DNA from: an uncultured Eubacteriales bacterium
GTDB taxonomy: Bacteria > Bacillota > Clostridia > Peptostreptococcales > Anaerovoracaceae
Reading direction: 5' to 3'
Length of the DNA: 64,000 bases
NCBI GenBank assembly: GCA_902773835.1
Contig: CACYFZ010000001.1
Coordinates: 170,421 to 234,420 of the forward strand
Under the pieces are notes generated by a model. The model had not been told where the DNA came from and made no database searches. It worked only from the letters and a program-made list of their open reading frames with translations. This document shows, in pieces, positions 29,837-38,774 of the stretch (positions within the stretch are counted from its first letter, which is position 1; every line of letters begins with the position of its first letter). A program made the position numbers and the translations under genes.

Positions 29837-30862
29837 TTATCCGAATATATTCCTTACGTCGTTGAATGTTATAAGAACGGCCAGTGTTATCAGGAGTATA
29901 ATTCCCGCTATAGTGGCCTTGTATTCCATATCGTCTGTTATCCTGCCTCCGCTGATTACCTTCAGTATGATGAAGAATATCTTGCCTCCGTCAAGTCCCG
30001 GTATAGGCAGGAGGTTAAAGAATGCGAGGTTCAGACTTACGATTATAAGCAGCATCAAATAGCTTGCAAGTCCGTATGCGCTGGTCTGATCCACGGCGCG
30101 TACAAGTCCCACAGGCCCCGCCAAATCGTCAGGATTCACTCCGTTTTTGAACATGGAAACTATGGCCTGAACAAATGCTACGCCGAGTTGTCCCGAGAAC
30201 TTTATTCCCTCAGGAATACTGCGAAGCACATCTCTTTCGTACTTGCTGACAATTCCGATCACATAGCGTTGCTCATCTTCCAGATACTCAGGCGAAATAT
30301 CCGCCTCTATCGTCTTTCCTTCTCTGTCTATGACAAAGTGAAGAGCATGACCGTCTTTATCCGCATCGATTTTAGATGTTACATCATTCCAATCCTTTAC
30401 AGCGCTTCCGTCGATTTCAACAATCTTATCTCCGGGCATAAGACCGGCTCTTTCCGCCGGAGATCCGGGGGTTACGGATTCAAGCGTGTTGCTCGGAAAG
30501 CCGGATATTGCCACAACCATAATAGATACTAAAACAGCGATGAGTATGTTCATCGTAACTCCGGCAAGAAGTATGGCTATTTTCTGGAGATTGCTCTTAC
30601 TGCTGTATGAAGTCGGACTGTCTACCGCCTCTTCTTCTCCTTCCATGGCACAGAATCCTCCCAGCGGAAGAAGTCTTACCGAATACATGGTGTCGCCCTT
30701 TTTTCTCTGGAAAAGAAGCGGCCCCATACCTACCGAAAACTCATTAACTCTTACGCCGCATAATTTGGCAACTATCATATGTCCCCATTCGTGCGGTATT
30801 ACCAGCACCAGGAGCATTACCACAAATAAAATAGCAGTTTTCAAATCTATCTTTCCTTTCAT
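29837..30862 (-). CDS. rseP: RseP-type site-2 intramembrane zinc metalloprotease
   Basis: A 341-residue membrane protease. The zinc motif HEWGH is at residues 24-28 in the first transmembrane helix, a PDZ domain lies at about 110-190 (GSPAERAGLMPGDKIVEIDG), and the third zinc ligand motif NLLPIPGLDGG is near residue 290. Family members cleave anti-sigma factors, signal-peptide remnants or other membrane substrates; the local substrate is unknown. It sits 28 bp after dxr, as in other Firmicutes. Confidence 0.94.
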   Translation of the reverse strand: MKGKIDLKTAILFVVMLLVLVIPHEWGHMIVAKLCGVRVNEFSVGMGPLLFQRKKGDTMYSVRLLPLGGFCAMEGEEEAVDSPTSYSSKSNLQKIAILLAGVTMNILIAVLVSIMVVAISGFPSNTLESVTPGSPAERAGLMPGDKIVEIDGSAVKDWNDVTSKIDADKDGHALHFVIDREGKTIEADISPEYLEDEQRYVIGIVSKYERDVLRSIPEGIKFSGQLGVAFVQAIVSMFKNGVNPDDLAGPVGLVRAVDQTSAYGLASYLMLLIIVSLNLAFFNLLPIPGLDGGKIFFIILKVISGGRITDDMEYKATIAGIILLITLAVLITFNDVRNIFG

Positions 30863-30890
30863 TGTCCCGAGAAGTCTTCGGGAACGTTTT

Positions 30891-32138
30891 TTATCTGTTC
30901 AGTAATTCTCTTGACCTCATTCTGGCCTGTCTGTCGATTTCGAGAATATCATCGACAGTCTCGGGTTCAGAATAATGTATAGAATTCATTACTGTTTCTA
31001 TCGTATCGGCTATATCCGTAAAGCCTATCTCCCCTTTAAGGAACATGGCTACCAGTTCTTCATTGGCACCGTTCATAACTATAGGTGCCGAGCCGCCTTC
31101 GTTGATGGCTGCATATGCTATGTCCAGACATTTGAAGGTTTTTCTGTCGGCTTTCTCGAAGTGAAGATCGGCCCCTTTGGTAAAGAAATCCAGACTTCCG
31201 TCAGTCAGTCTGTCTTCATCTCTTCCGCTGAACTCAGGAAGAAGCTGAAGCCTCTCCGGATAGTTAAGTGCAAGTCCGATAGGAATCTTCATATCCGGAA
31301 GCCCCATCTGAGCCATAACGGATCCGTCCATGAATTCCACCATGGAGTGAACTATGCTCTCCGGATGGACATGCACATCTATCTTGTCTGCCGGAATATC
31401 GAAGAGCCATTTGGCTTCAATCACTTCCAAACCTTTATTCATCATCGTCGCTGAATCTATGGTAATCTTAGAGCCCATATCCCAGTTAGGATGATTAAGT
31501 GCCTGTTCTACAGTGACATCCTTCATCTCTTCAAGGGTCCTTCCTCTGAAAGGCCCTCCTGATGCAGTCAGCAGAATCCTTCTTATAACCGGCTTTACAT
31601 CAGTCCTTCTTCTGGTCCTGAAGGCTTTACCGCAAGAACTTCCTCCGTAGCCTTCCAGGCACTGGAAAATTGCACTGTGTTCGCTGTCTACCGGAAGAAT
31701 TTTTACATTCTTCTTCCTGCATAAGTCTGTAACGATCTTACCGCCGGTGACAAGCGTCTCTTTATTGGCCAGTGCGATATCTCTTCCTTGGCTTATAGCT
31801 TCATATGTCGGTGCCAAACCGCTTATGCCCATAAGAGCATTAAGGACTATGTCGCAGTCTGTCTTGGCCAGTTCCACCAGCCCCGCATCGCCAATATAAA
31901 CTTCCGGACGCTCACTCCTTAAAAACCCGTCCAGCTCCACCAAAAGCTTCTCGGCATCATCGGAACTGCCGACACATACTGCTTTCGGTTTAAACTCTTT
32001 AACTTGAGCAATTAAGTCATCGACTCTGCTTCTGCAGCTGAGTCCGGCGACCTCGAATTTGTCCTTATTATTTCTTATTATCTCCAGCGCCTGAGTCCCT
32101 ATGGAACCCGTGCTGCCCAATACTAATACTCTTTTCAT
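30891..32138 (-). CDS. dxr: 1-deoxy-D-xylulose 5-phosphate reductoisomerase
   Basis: Dxr converts DXP to MEP with NADPH. The Rossmann start GSTGSIGTQALEI, the substrate loop LLTASGGPFRG and the metal/substrate motifs PVDSEHSAIFQCL and NHPNWDMGSKITIDSATMMNKGLE are all present. At 415 residues it is somewhat longer than usual because of an insertion rich in Arg and Gly (about residues 158-182), just before LLTASGG. AGGA precedes the ATG. The 333-bp region upstream contains a candidate promoter with an operator. Confidence 0.96.
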   Translation of the reverse strand: MKRVLVLGSTGSIGTQALEIIRNNKDKFEVAGLSCRSRVDDLIAQVKEFKPKAVCVGSSDDAEKLLVELDGFLRSERPEVYIGDAGLVELAKTDCDIVLNALMGISGLAPTYEAISQGRDIALANKETLVTGGKIVTDLCRKKNVKILPVDSEHSAIFQCLEGYGGSSCGKAFRTRRRTDVKPVIRRILLTASGGPFRGRTLEEMKDVTVEQALNHPNWDMGSKITIDSATMMNKGLEVIEAKWLFDIPADKIDVHVHPESIVHSMVEFMDGSVMAQMGLPDMKIPIGLALNYPERLQLLPEFSGRDEDRLTDGSLDFFTKGADLHFEKADRKTFKCLDIAYAAINEGGSAPIVMNGANEELVAMFLKGEIGFTDIADTIETVMNSIHYSEPETVDDILEIDRQARMRSRELLNR

Positions 32139-32200
32139 TCTTATCCTTGAAAAGCCTCTAATATTTTTCTTTCAAAGTATTTTTTATTTAATACTATCTT

Positions 32201-32280
32201 CTCTTAAATATCGTTTGTTCTCTTTAATATCCTTTTTATACTTAATATCGTTGTTCTCTTTAATATCGTTTGTTCTCTTA
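32201..32280. repeat. Degenerate 19-bp tandem repeats in the dxr leader
   Basis: Units of the form CTCTTTAATATCGTTTGTT occur at 32201-32219 and 32256-32274, with two poorer copies between and a partial copy at 32275-32280. Confidence 0.6.
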
Positions 32281-32360
32281 AACGTTGTCTTGTTTATTGT
32301 ATTTACTCTGTTTTGACAAGTAAGTTCCGAAACTTTATCAACAAACTATGGAAATATGTT

Positions 32361-32385
32361 ATTATATGTAAAGTTAACTTTACAT
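32361..32385 (-). promoter_or_regulatory. Operator and -10 upstream of dxr
   Basis: ATGTAAAG-TTAA-CTTTACAT is a perfect 20-bp palindrome at 32366-32385. TATAAT (32361-32366, minus strand) follows it directly, sharing one base, so the palindrome fills the -10/-35 spacer. The same arms recur exactly at 54398-54417. Confidence 0.6.
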
Positions 32386-32471
32386 TTCTGTAAATATTTT
32401 CTTTTTTACTTGTCAATTCTTGCTGGTATAACTATTTGTTTCAAGTTTTCTCAGCTAAACGTGCATCGTTT

Positions 32472-33290
32472 CTAAAGTCCGGAAACATAAACAAACAAGC
32501 TTGTTATGTAATACACGACAGGTGCCACAAATATTACGCTGTCGAATCTGTCCATAATACCGCCGTGCCCCGGGATAAGCGTGCCGTAGTCTTTAATTCC
32601 GATCTTACGCTTAAACATGGATGCCGTAAGGTCTCCTGCCATGCCGGCAGCTCCGCCTAAGAGTCCGAGGATGAAGCAAATCGGGAGCATCTCTTTCATG
32701 AAGATAAATCCGAAAAGTCCTGCAAGGAGTGAGCTGCCGAGAAGTCCGCCGATTGCTCCCTCTATAGTCTTTTTAGGGCTGAGATTCGGTGACATTTTAT
32801 GCTTACCGAGGAAATATCCCGTAAAGTATGCGCATATATCCGAACCGAATGCAGCAATCACCACTATCCAAACCAGTTTCGAAAAAGCGGTTCTGTCAAT
32901 CAAAACCATATGGAATGTGAAGAACGGAATATACATAAGGGACATTCCCGTAACAACGGCATCGTATGTCCCTCTCTCATTTATCTTCCATCCGTAAATG
33001 CAGCTTGCCGCCACTGCGACGAACATCCAAAGCATCACGAGCTCTGTTGTAATGCTTGAGGCCATAGGCATCCCTATCTCAAGCGGAATAGCCGTTAAAA
33101 ACAGAAGCACACTCATAACATAGCAAATGGTCTTAGACGGTTTTACGTCAATGGTCTCCCATGCTTCGCAAAACTCTTTTACACCCATAACTGCTATTAA
33201 AAGAGCAGCCGCCCAAAGAAGCCAGCCTCCGAAATACAGAATCACCAGCAGCGGTGCCATTATAAGTCCCGAAATAATCCTTGTTTTCAT
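32472..33290 (-). CDS. cdsA: Phosphatidate cytidylyltransferase
   Basis: CdsA makes CDP-diacylglycerol for phospholipid synthesis. The 272-residue protein has about seven or eight transmembrane helices and the C-terminal signature region with DLTASMFKRKIGIKDYGTLIPGHGGIMDRFDS. It follows uppS by 32 bp, the normal gene order, and is the last gene before the dxr promoter region. Confidence 0.95.
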   Translation of the reverse strand: MKTRIISGLIMAPLLVILYFGGWLLWAAALLIAVMGVKEFCEAWETIDVKPSKTICYVMSVLLFLTAIPLEIGMPMASSITTELVMLWMFVAVAASCIYGWKINERGTYDAVVTGMSLMYIPFFTFHMVLIDRTAFSKLVWIVVIAAFGSDICAYFTGYFLGKHKMSPNLSPKKTIEGAIGGLLGSSLLAGLFGFIFMKEMLPICFILGLLGGAAGMAGDLTASMFKRKIGIKDYGTLIPGHGGIMDRFDSVIFVAPVVYYITSLFVYVSGL

Positions 33291-33322
33291 ATTATAAGAT
33301 TCCTTTTATATCAGTGTTTTAC

Positions 33323-34057
33323 TTACTCAGCATTACGGCCGCCGAACCTTCTGTCTCGATTCGCGTAGCCATTCAGCATCTCTTCGTACTCTTCCGGAGT
33401 GAAGTCCGGCCAGAGGGTGTCCGTAAACATCAGCTCGCTGTAGGCGGCCTGCCATGTTAAGAAATTTGACATCCTCTCCTCTCCGCTGGTCCTGATAATA
33501 AGGTCAGGGTCCGGAACATCGAATTTGGATGAGCCGGAATAAAGGTATTCCGAGATAGTATCCTCAGTAAGCTCTGATGAGTCCAGCGTACCGTCCTTGC
33601 ATTTTTCGACAATTGTTTTAACGCTCTTAAGAATCTCATCGCGTCCGCCGTAATTCAGGGCTATGTTGAAGACCAAACCGTCGTTATCTGCCAGCCTGCC
33701 TACCATTTTATCTATGGCTTTAACCGAAGCCTTAGGCAGCATGTCGTATTCTCCGAATATGTTGATGTGAACATTGTTCTCATCCAGCTCTTCCAGCTCG
33801 GAATTAACATACTTAACGATAAGATTGAAAATGCCACTAACCTCTTCCGTGCTCCTCTTCCAGTTCTCTGTTGAGAAAGCATATACGGTCAGGTACTTCA
33901 CACCTAAGTTAGATGAAGCGATAACTATCTTTTTCATCGCCTGCATACCGGCATTGTGTCCCATTACGCGTGGCACTCCGTGAGCTTTGGCCCATCTGCC
34001 GTTTCCGTCCATTATTATTCCCACATGCGTAGGAAAAGGTCTTTTCTCTTCACTCAT
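33323..34057 (-). CDS. uppS: Isoprenyl (undecaprenyl) diphosphate synthase
   Basis: UppS condenses IPP units onto farnesyl diphosphate to give the C55 carrier for cell-wall synthesis. The 244-residue protein has the cis-prenyltransferase motifs HVGIIMDGNGRWAKAHG with its catalytic Asp, YAFSTENWKR, and DLIIRTSGEERMSNFLTWQ. The product supports peptidoglycan enzymes such as the PBP and MurE-like ligase elsewhere in the window. Confidence 0.95.
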   Translation of the reverse strand: MSEEKRPFPTHVGIIMDGNGRWAKAHGVPRVMGHNAGMQAMKKIVIASSNLGVKYLTVYAFSTENWKRSTEEVSGIFNLIVKYVNSELEELDENNVHINIFGEYDMLPKASVKAIDKMVGRLADNDGLVFNIALNYGGRDEILKSVKTIVEKCKDGTLDSSELTEDTISEYLYSGSSKFDVPDPDLIIRTSGEERMSNFLTWQAAYSELMFTDTLWPDFTPEEYEEMLNGYANRDRRFGGRNAE

Positions 34058-34080
34058 AATTTAACCAATACACGTGACAA

Positions 34081-34102
34081 GCGTGGCTTATTAAGGCCAC
34101 GC
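34081..34102 (-). terminator. Hairpin between frr and uppS
   Basis: GCGTGGC (34081-34087) pairs with GCCACGC (34096-34102). No T-tract follows, so it may be a processing site or weak attenuator rather than a full terminator. Confidence 0.35.
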
Positions 34103-34127
34103 TGCATCATCTCATATTCAAATAGGA

Positions 34128-34679
34128 TTAAACTTCCATCAATTCTTTTTCTTTTTCAGCGATCATCTCGTCGATCTCTTTCATAGCATTTTCGACTGTC
34201 TTCTGAGTATCCTCAAGATCCTTCTTGAGGTCGTCTTCAGTGAGTTCTCCAGCCTTTTCAGCCTTCTTGAGTTCTTCGTTGATGTCTCTTCTCATATTTC
34301 TGATGGCAACTTTTGCATCCTCGCCGTATCCCTTTACTACTTTTGTGAGCTCCTTACGTCTCTCCTCGGTCAGCTGCGGAACAGCGAGTCTGATTACCTT
34401 TCCGTCGTTGGCCGGTGTGATACCGATATTAGCCTCGTTGATGCCTCTTTCGATATCTGCAACTGCCTGCGGATCAAAAGGTGTAATCATAAGCGTTCGA
34501 GGATCTGGAACGGAAATGTTGGCAAGTGACTTCAGCGGAGTCGGTGTGCCGTAATAATCAACCATGATCTTATCCAGAAGTGCAGGATTAGCGCGTCCCG
34601 CCCTTACTGTGTTCAGGTTTTCCTTCAAATGTCTTTTGGTGCTTTCGATTCTTTCTTCAAGTGGTTTCTTCTCAGCCAT
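34128..34679 (-). CDS. frr: Ribosome recycling factor
   Basis: RRF splits post-termination ribosomes with EF-G. The 183-residue protein is standard in length and contains LNTVRAGRANPALLDKI and the DPRTLMITPFDPQAV segment, ending with a long coiled-coil-like helix. It follows pyrH by nine bases, as in most bacteria. Confidence 0.96.
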   Translation of the reverse strand: MAEKKPLEERIESTKRHLKENLNTVRAGRANPALLDKIMVDYYGTPTPLKSLANISVPDPRTLMITPFDPQAVADIERGINEANIGITPANDGKVIRLAVPQLTEERRKELTKVVKGYGEDAKVAIRNMRRDINEELKKAEKAGELTEDDLKKDLEDTQKTVENAMKEIDEMIAEKEKELMEV

Positions 34680-34688
34680 AACAACCTC

Positions 34689-35393
34689 CTAATATATGAG
34701 TGTTCCGACGTTTTCACCGTTAATAACTTTCATAAGGTTGCCCTCTTCTGCCAGGGCGAACACATATATCTTCGTATTTGTGTCTTTACATAATGTCGCA
34801 GCCGTGAGGTCCATAACTTTTAAGTCGCGTTCGATTATGTCCATATATGTGAGTTCTTCGAATCTTTCCGCGTTAGGGTTCTTGGCAGGATCATCCGAGT
34901 AAACCGCGTCGATACTCTTGGCCAGGAGCAGTACATCCGCCCCTATCTCTGCTGCTCTCAGTGCTGCGGTAGTGTCCGTTGTGAAGAACGGGCTTCCGGT
35001 GCCTCCTCCGAAAATTACAACGTTACCTTCGTTGAGGTAATCAAGAGCTTTTCTTCTGGCATATCCTTCTGCCATATCCCTGATTTCAATGGCGGTCATG
35101 AGCTTGGCTTTGCAGCCTATAGAAAGGAGTGCATCCTGAAGCGCAAGTCCGTTCATAACGGTAGCAAGCATCCCCATGTAGTCGGCAGAAGGCTTATCGA
35201 TATTTCCTGATGTCCTTCCGCGGAAGAAGTTGCCGCCTCCGACAACAACACCTACATCTACTCCGGCTTCTTTGATTTCCTTGATCTGTCTCGCAACTTT
35301 CTCAAGTTCATCTCCGTTAATTCCGAATTTCTCCTCTCCTGCCAGGGCCTCGCCGCTGACTTTTATCAATACTCTTTTATACTTAATACCCAT
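34689..35393 (-). CDS. pyrH: UMP kinase
   Basis: PyrH phosphorylates UMP to UDP. It has the amino-acid kinase family features: KVSGEALAG at the N-terminus, VVGGGNFFRGR near residue 50, and TGSPFFTTDTTAALRAAE near residue 132. The length of 234 is normal. A GGAGG site lies upstream. The usual rpsB-tsf genes are not upstream; thrS takes that position, 53 bp away without a clear terminator. Confidence 0.96.
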   Translation of the reverse strand: MGIKYKRVLIKVSGEALAGEEKFGINGDELEKVARQIKEIKEAGVDVGVVVGGGNFFRGRTSGNIDKPSADYMGMLATVMNGLALQDALLSIGCKAKLMTAIEIRDMAEGYARRKALDYLNEGNVVIFGGGTGSPFFTTDTTAALRAAEIGADVLLLAKSIDAVYSDDPAKNPNAERFEELTYMDIIERDLKVMDLTAATLCKDTNTKIYVFALAEEGNLMKVINGENVGTLIY

Positions 35394-35446
35394 TTTAATT
35401 TGCCTCCATAGATATGGTCACACATCTGTGTAATTGTAACATATAT

Positions 35447-37483
35447 CTATGCGTCTTTCTTCTCGATTTTGCGAATTTCCTTGGTGCGGATTTCTTCGCA
35501 AATTGCATTTACAAACTCATCAAGAGGCTTTGTTCCTTCATCTCCGAGGTACCTGGAGCGGACTGAAACAATACCTTCCTCGGCCTCTTTGGCACCGATT
35601 ACGAGCATGTACGGAACCTTCTCCATCTGAGCCTTTCTGACCTTGTATCCGATACGCTCTCCGCTTTCGTCGATAGTGACATCGACTCCGTTTCTTCGAA
35701 GCTCGGCTTTTACCTTCTCGGAGTACTCGGAAACGCTGTCGGATACCGGAAGGATTCTGACCTGCTCAGGACAGAGCCATGTAGGGAGATTGCCCGCATA
35801 CTTTTCGATAAGCCATGCGAGTGTACGCTCATAGCAACCGATAGAAGTACGGTGGATAATGTACGGTCTCTTCTTCTGTCCGTCCTTATCGATGAAGTAC
35901 ATATCGTAGCGCTCTGCAAGCACTGTATCGAGCTGAATGGTGATCATTGTATCTTCCTTGCCGTATACGTTCTTGGCCTGGATATCAAGCTTAGGACCGT
36001 AGAATGCGGCCTCTCCGATAGCCTCGGAATAATCAATTCCGATTTCATCGAGGATTTCTCTTATAAATCCTTCGTTGTAATCCCATTCTTCCTTTGTTCC
36101 GAGATAGTCATCTGCTTTTTCCGGATCCCATCTTGAAAGACGATATGTTACGTCCTCCTCAAGCCCGAGCGTAATCAGGCAATGTCTTGCGAGGTCTACA
36201 CAGGCTTTAAACTCATCCTTAATCTGCTCAGGTGTGCAGACAAGATGGCCTTCGGAAATTGTGAACTGGCGGACTCGTGTCAGGCCGTGCATCTCTCCTG
36301 CCTGCTCGTTTCTGAAGAGTGTCGAAGTCTCACCCATTCTGAAAGGAAGATCCCTGTAACTCTTCTGACGTGCCTTATAAACGTAGTACTGGAACGGGCA
36401 AGTCATAGGACGAAGCGCCATAACATCTGCATCCGCATCGTTTTCAATGAGGTTAAGATCCTGAACACCACTAATCTCGTGCGAGCGGTCCTCAGCATTC
36501 ATAATCTCATCCATATTGTCATATCCGAGCAGGAACATACCGTCTTTATAGTGATACCAGTGATCGGATATCTTATATAGCGTGGACTTAGCCATAAGAG
36601 GTGTACGTGTACGGACATAGCCCCAGTCGTATTCCTCAATATCCTCAATCCAGCGCTGCATCTTCTGAATAATCTTAGCACCCTTAGGCATAAAGAGCGG
36701 CAGACCCTGACCGATTACATCAACCGTAGTGAAAATCTCCATCTCGCGGCCGAGCTTATTGTGATCACGGTTCTTCATCTCTGCGAGGTACTCAAGGTAC
36801 TCATTGAGCTCATCTTTCTTTGTGTATGCCGTACCGTAAATACGTGTGAGCATCTTGTTATGCTCATCACCTCTCCAGTACGCACCTGAACTTGATGTAA
36901 GAGCAAAAGCCTTAATAGGTCTGGTGCTCATGAGATGCGGTCCTGCACAAAGCTCAATAAAGTCACCCTGCTGATAGAATGAAATAACCTCATCATCAGG
37001 AAGGTCATTTATCATCTCGACTTTGTAAGGCTCATCTCTTTCTTCCATGAGCTTTATTGCTTCTTCTCTCGGAAGTTCGAAGTACTCAAGTCTGTCGCCC
37101 TTCTTAATGATTTTCTTCATCTCTGCTTCCAGCTTATCCAGATCTTCTCTGGTCAGCGGCGGCATATCAAAGTCATAGTAGAATCCTGTGTCGATTGAAG
37201 GTCCGATTGCCAGTTTGGCATCAGGATACAGATTCTTAACAGCCTGCGCCAATACATGTGAACAGGTGTGTCTGTAAGCGTGCTTTCCGGCATCGGAATC
37301 AAATGTAAGGATGTTGAGTTCGCAATCCTTATCGATTACAGTCCTGAGGTCCTTGGCCTCTCCGTCGATCTCTGCCATACAAGCAACTCTGGCCAGACCG
37401 TCGCTGATATCCCTTGCGATATCATATGCTGACATCGCTTCGGAATATTCTTTTTTACTTCCGTCTTTAAGTGTGATTATCAT
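35447..37483 (-). CDS. thrS: Threonyl-tRNA synthetase
   Basis: ThrRS charges tRNA-Thr and edits mis-charged serine. The 678-residue protein has the TGS domain (1-62), the editing domain with HTCSHVLAQAVKNLYP, the class II catalytic core with the zinc Cys in RPMTCPFQYYVYK and IHRTSIGCYERTLAWLIE (motif 3), and the C-terminal anticodon-binding domain. The short leader lacks any T-box and instead forms an anticodon-arm-like hairpin. GGAGG lies nine bases before ATG. Confidence 0.97.
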   Translation of the reverse strand: MIITLKDGSKKEYSEAMSAYDIARDISDGLARVACMAEIDGEAKDLRTVIDKDCELNILTFDSDAGKHAYRHTCSHVLAQAVKNLYPDAKLAIGPSIDTGFYYDFDMPPLTREDLDKLEAEMKKIIKKGDRLEYFELPREEAIKLMEERDEPYKVEMINDLPDDEVISFYQQGDFIELCAGPHLMSTRPIKAFALTSSSGAYWRGDEHNKMLTRIYGTAYTKKDELNEYLEYLAEMKNRDHNKLGREMEIFTTVDVIGQGLPLFMPKGAKIIQKMQRWIEDIEEYDWGYVRTRTPLMAKSTLYKISDHWYHYKDGMFLLGYDNMDEIMNAEDRSHEISGVQDLNLIENDADADVMALRPMTCPFQYYVYKARQKSYRDLPFRMGETSTLFRNEQAGEMHGLTRVRQFTISEGHLVCTPEQIKDEFKACVDLARHCLITLGLEEDVTYRLSRWDPEKADDYLGTKEEWDYNEGFIREILDEIGIDYSEAIGEAAFYGPKLDIQAKNVYGKEDTMITIQLDTVLAERYDMYFIDKDGQKKRPYIIHRTSIGCYERTLAWLIEKYAGNLPTWLCPEQVRILPVSDSVSEYSEKVKAELRRNGVDVTIDESGERIGYKVRKAQMEKVPYMLVIGAKEAEEGIVSVRSRYLGDEGTKPLDEFVNAICEEIRTKEIRKIEKKDA

Positions 37484-37500
37484 ATATGTTCCTCCTTTTT

Positions 37501-37551
37501 CATAACTCCGCCATACGGGAGCGGAGCCGGATTATTATTGTCTGAGTTATG
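37501..37551 (-). promoter_or_regulatory. thrS leader hairpin resembling a tRNA-Thr anticodon arm
   Basis: On the minus strand CTCCGCT (37520-37526) and GGCGGAG (37506-37512) form a 7-bp stem around the 7-nt loop CCCGTAT (37513-37519), whose central triplet CGT corresponds to a threonine anticodon. An outer CATAA/TTATG helix (37547-37551 with 37501-37505) can enclose it. It ends about nine bases before the GGAGG of thrS. Confidence 0.5.
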
Positions 37552-37566
37552 TTTTATCCTCTGATT

Positions 37567-38745
37567 CTAAGGCTCTATTGTAATTATTTCCTCTGATTCA
37601 ACTGCAGCCTTTACGAGCTCATCCACATCGAGCTTGGACTCGGATTTTTCTATCTTAGCAAGCTTCGGTTTAGTTACCGGATGCTTCGGCAGGAAAACCG
37701 TACAGCAGTCTTCATAAGGTTGTATGGATATATCGTAAGTTCCGATTTCACGCGCCTTATCCATGATATCCACCTTATCCATTGCTATAAGCGGTCTCAT
37801 GACCGGCATACTCACTACGTTATCCGTAACTACGAGAGCCTCAGCTGTCTGGCTTGCCACCTGTCCGAGGTCTTCTCCTGTAATAAGCATCATACCGCCG
37901 TTTTTCTCGGCAATCTTCTCTGCGATTCTCATCATGAAGCGTCTTACGAGAAGCGTTGTCTCATCTTCAGGGCAATTCTTAACTATCTCCTCCTGTATAG
38001 GCAGCAGGTTTATTACATGCATCTTCACAGATCCCATATACCCCGCCAATACCTTTACAAGGTCTTCCACCTTTTCCTGTGCCCTTTGGCTTGTATAAGG
38101 GTAAGAATGGAAATGAACCGCCTCTATGCTCATACCTCTCTTGGCCATCATAAAGGCCGCTACGGGACTGTCTATGCCGCCTGACATAAGAATAAAACCT
38201 TTTCCGTTGGTGCCGAGCGGCAGTCCGCCGAAGCCCTTTACCTTATCTCTGTAAATATATGCTGCCTCGCGTCTTACATCCACATTTAATGTGCAGTCAG
38301 GTCTGTGCACGTCAACTGCCAGAACTTTGCATTCCTTGAGCACCATTCCGCCAACCTGTCTGGCAATCTCCGGTGACTGTATAGGAAAATTCTTATCTGC
38401 TCTTTTTGCTTTTACCTTGAATGTCTTTATATCATCGGCTTTAATGACATCTTGCATAAAATCAGCAGCCATGCGACCTATTTCGTTTATGTCTTTAGGC
38501 GCCTGCACAGCCGGACTTACGGATGCAACTCCGAAAACTCTGACGCATCTTTCGATGACCTCATCTTCCGGCACGGATGCAGGAACTCTGACGAACATAA
38601 GTCCTTCTACCCACATTGCTTCCGTCTCTTCGTAGATTTCAAGTGCCTTCTTCACTCTCTGAAGGAGGACTCTCTCGAAGTGCGGCTTATTCATTCCCTT
38701 CAGTGCGACCTCTCCGCACCTTACTATGTATAAATTCTTTTTCAA
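37567..38745 (-). CDS. thiI: tRNA 4-thiouridine synthase
   Basis: ThiI adenylates U8 of tRNA and inserts sulfur; it also supports thiazole synthesis in some species. The 392-residue protein has the ferredoxin-like and THUMP domains at the N-terminus and the PP-loop ATPase motif SGGIDSPVAAFMM near residue 185. The C-terminal rhodanese domain of E. coli ThiI is absent, as in most Firmicutes. It lies 29 bp after a cysteine desulfurase gene, its likely sulfur donor. Confidence 0.94.
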   Translation of the reverse strand: MKKNLYIVRCGEVALKGMNKPHFERVLLQRVKKALEIYEETEAMWVEGLMFVRVPASVPEDEVIERCVRVFGVASVSPAVQAPKDINEIGRMAADFMQDVIKADDIKTFKVKAKRADKNFPIQSPEIARQVGGMVLKECKVLAVDVHRPDCTLNVDVRREAAYIYRDKVKGFGGLPLGTNGKGFILMSGGIDSPVAAFMMAKRGMSIEAVHFHSYPYTSQRAQEKVEDLVKVLAGYMGSVKMHVINLLPIQEEIVKNCPEDETTLLVRRFMMRIAEKIAEKNGGMMLITGEDLGQVASQTAEALVVTDNVVSMPVMRPLIAMDKVDIMDKAREIGTYDISIQPYEDCCTVFLPKHPVTKPKLAKIEKSESKLDVDELVKAAVESEEIITIEP

Positions 38746-38774
38746 TTCCGATTCCTTTTTGAAATATGATTTAT

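Larger units (their letters stand above)
32139..32471. other. 333-bp AT-rich intergenic region between cdsA and dxr
   Basis: No convincing gene. It holds degenerate 19-bp repeats at 32201-32280, a promoter-like TATAAT at 32361-32366 and a 20-bp palindrome at 32366-32385. No terminator for cdsA is obvious. The dxr transcript starting here would have a leader of about 215 nt. Confidence 0.6.

Noticed and set aside
37484..37566. T-box riboswitch upstream of thrS
   Set aside because: The gap to thiI is only 83 bp and contains neither the AGGGTGGNACCGCG sequence nor a specifier loop.
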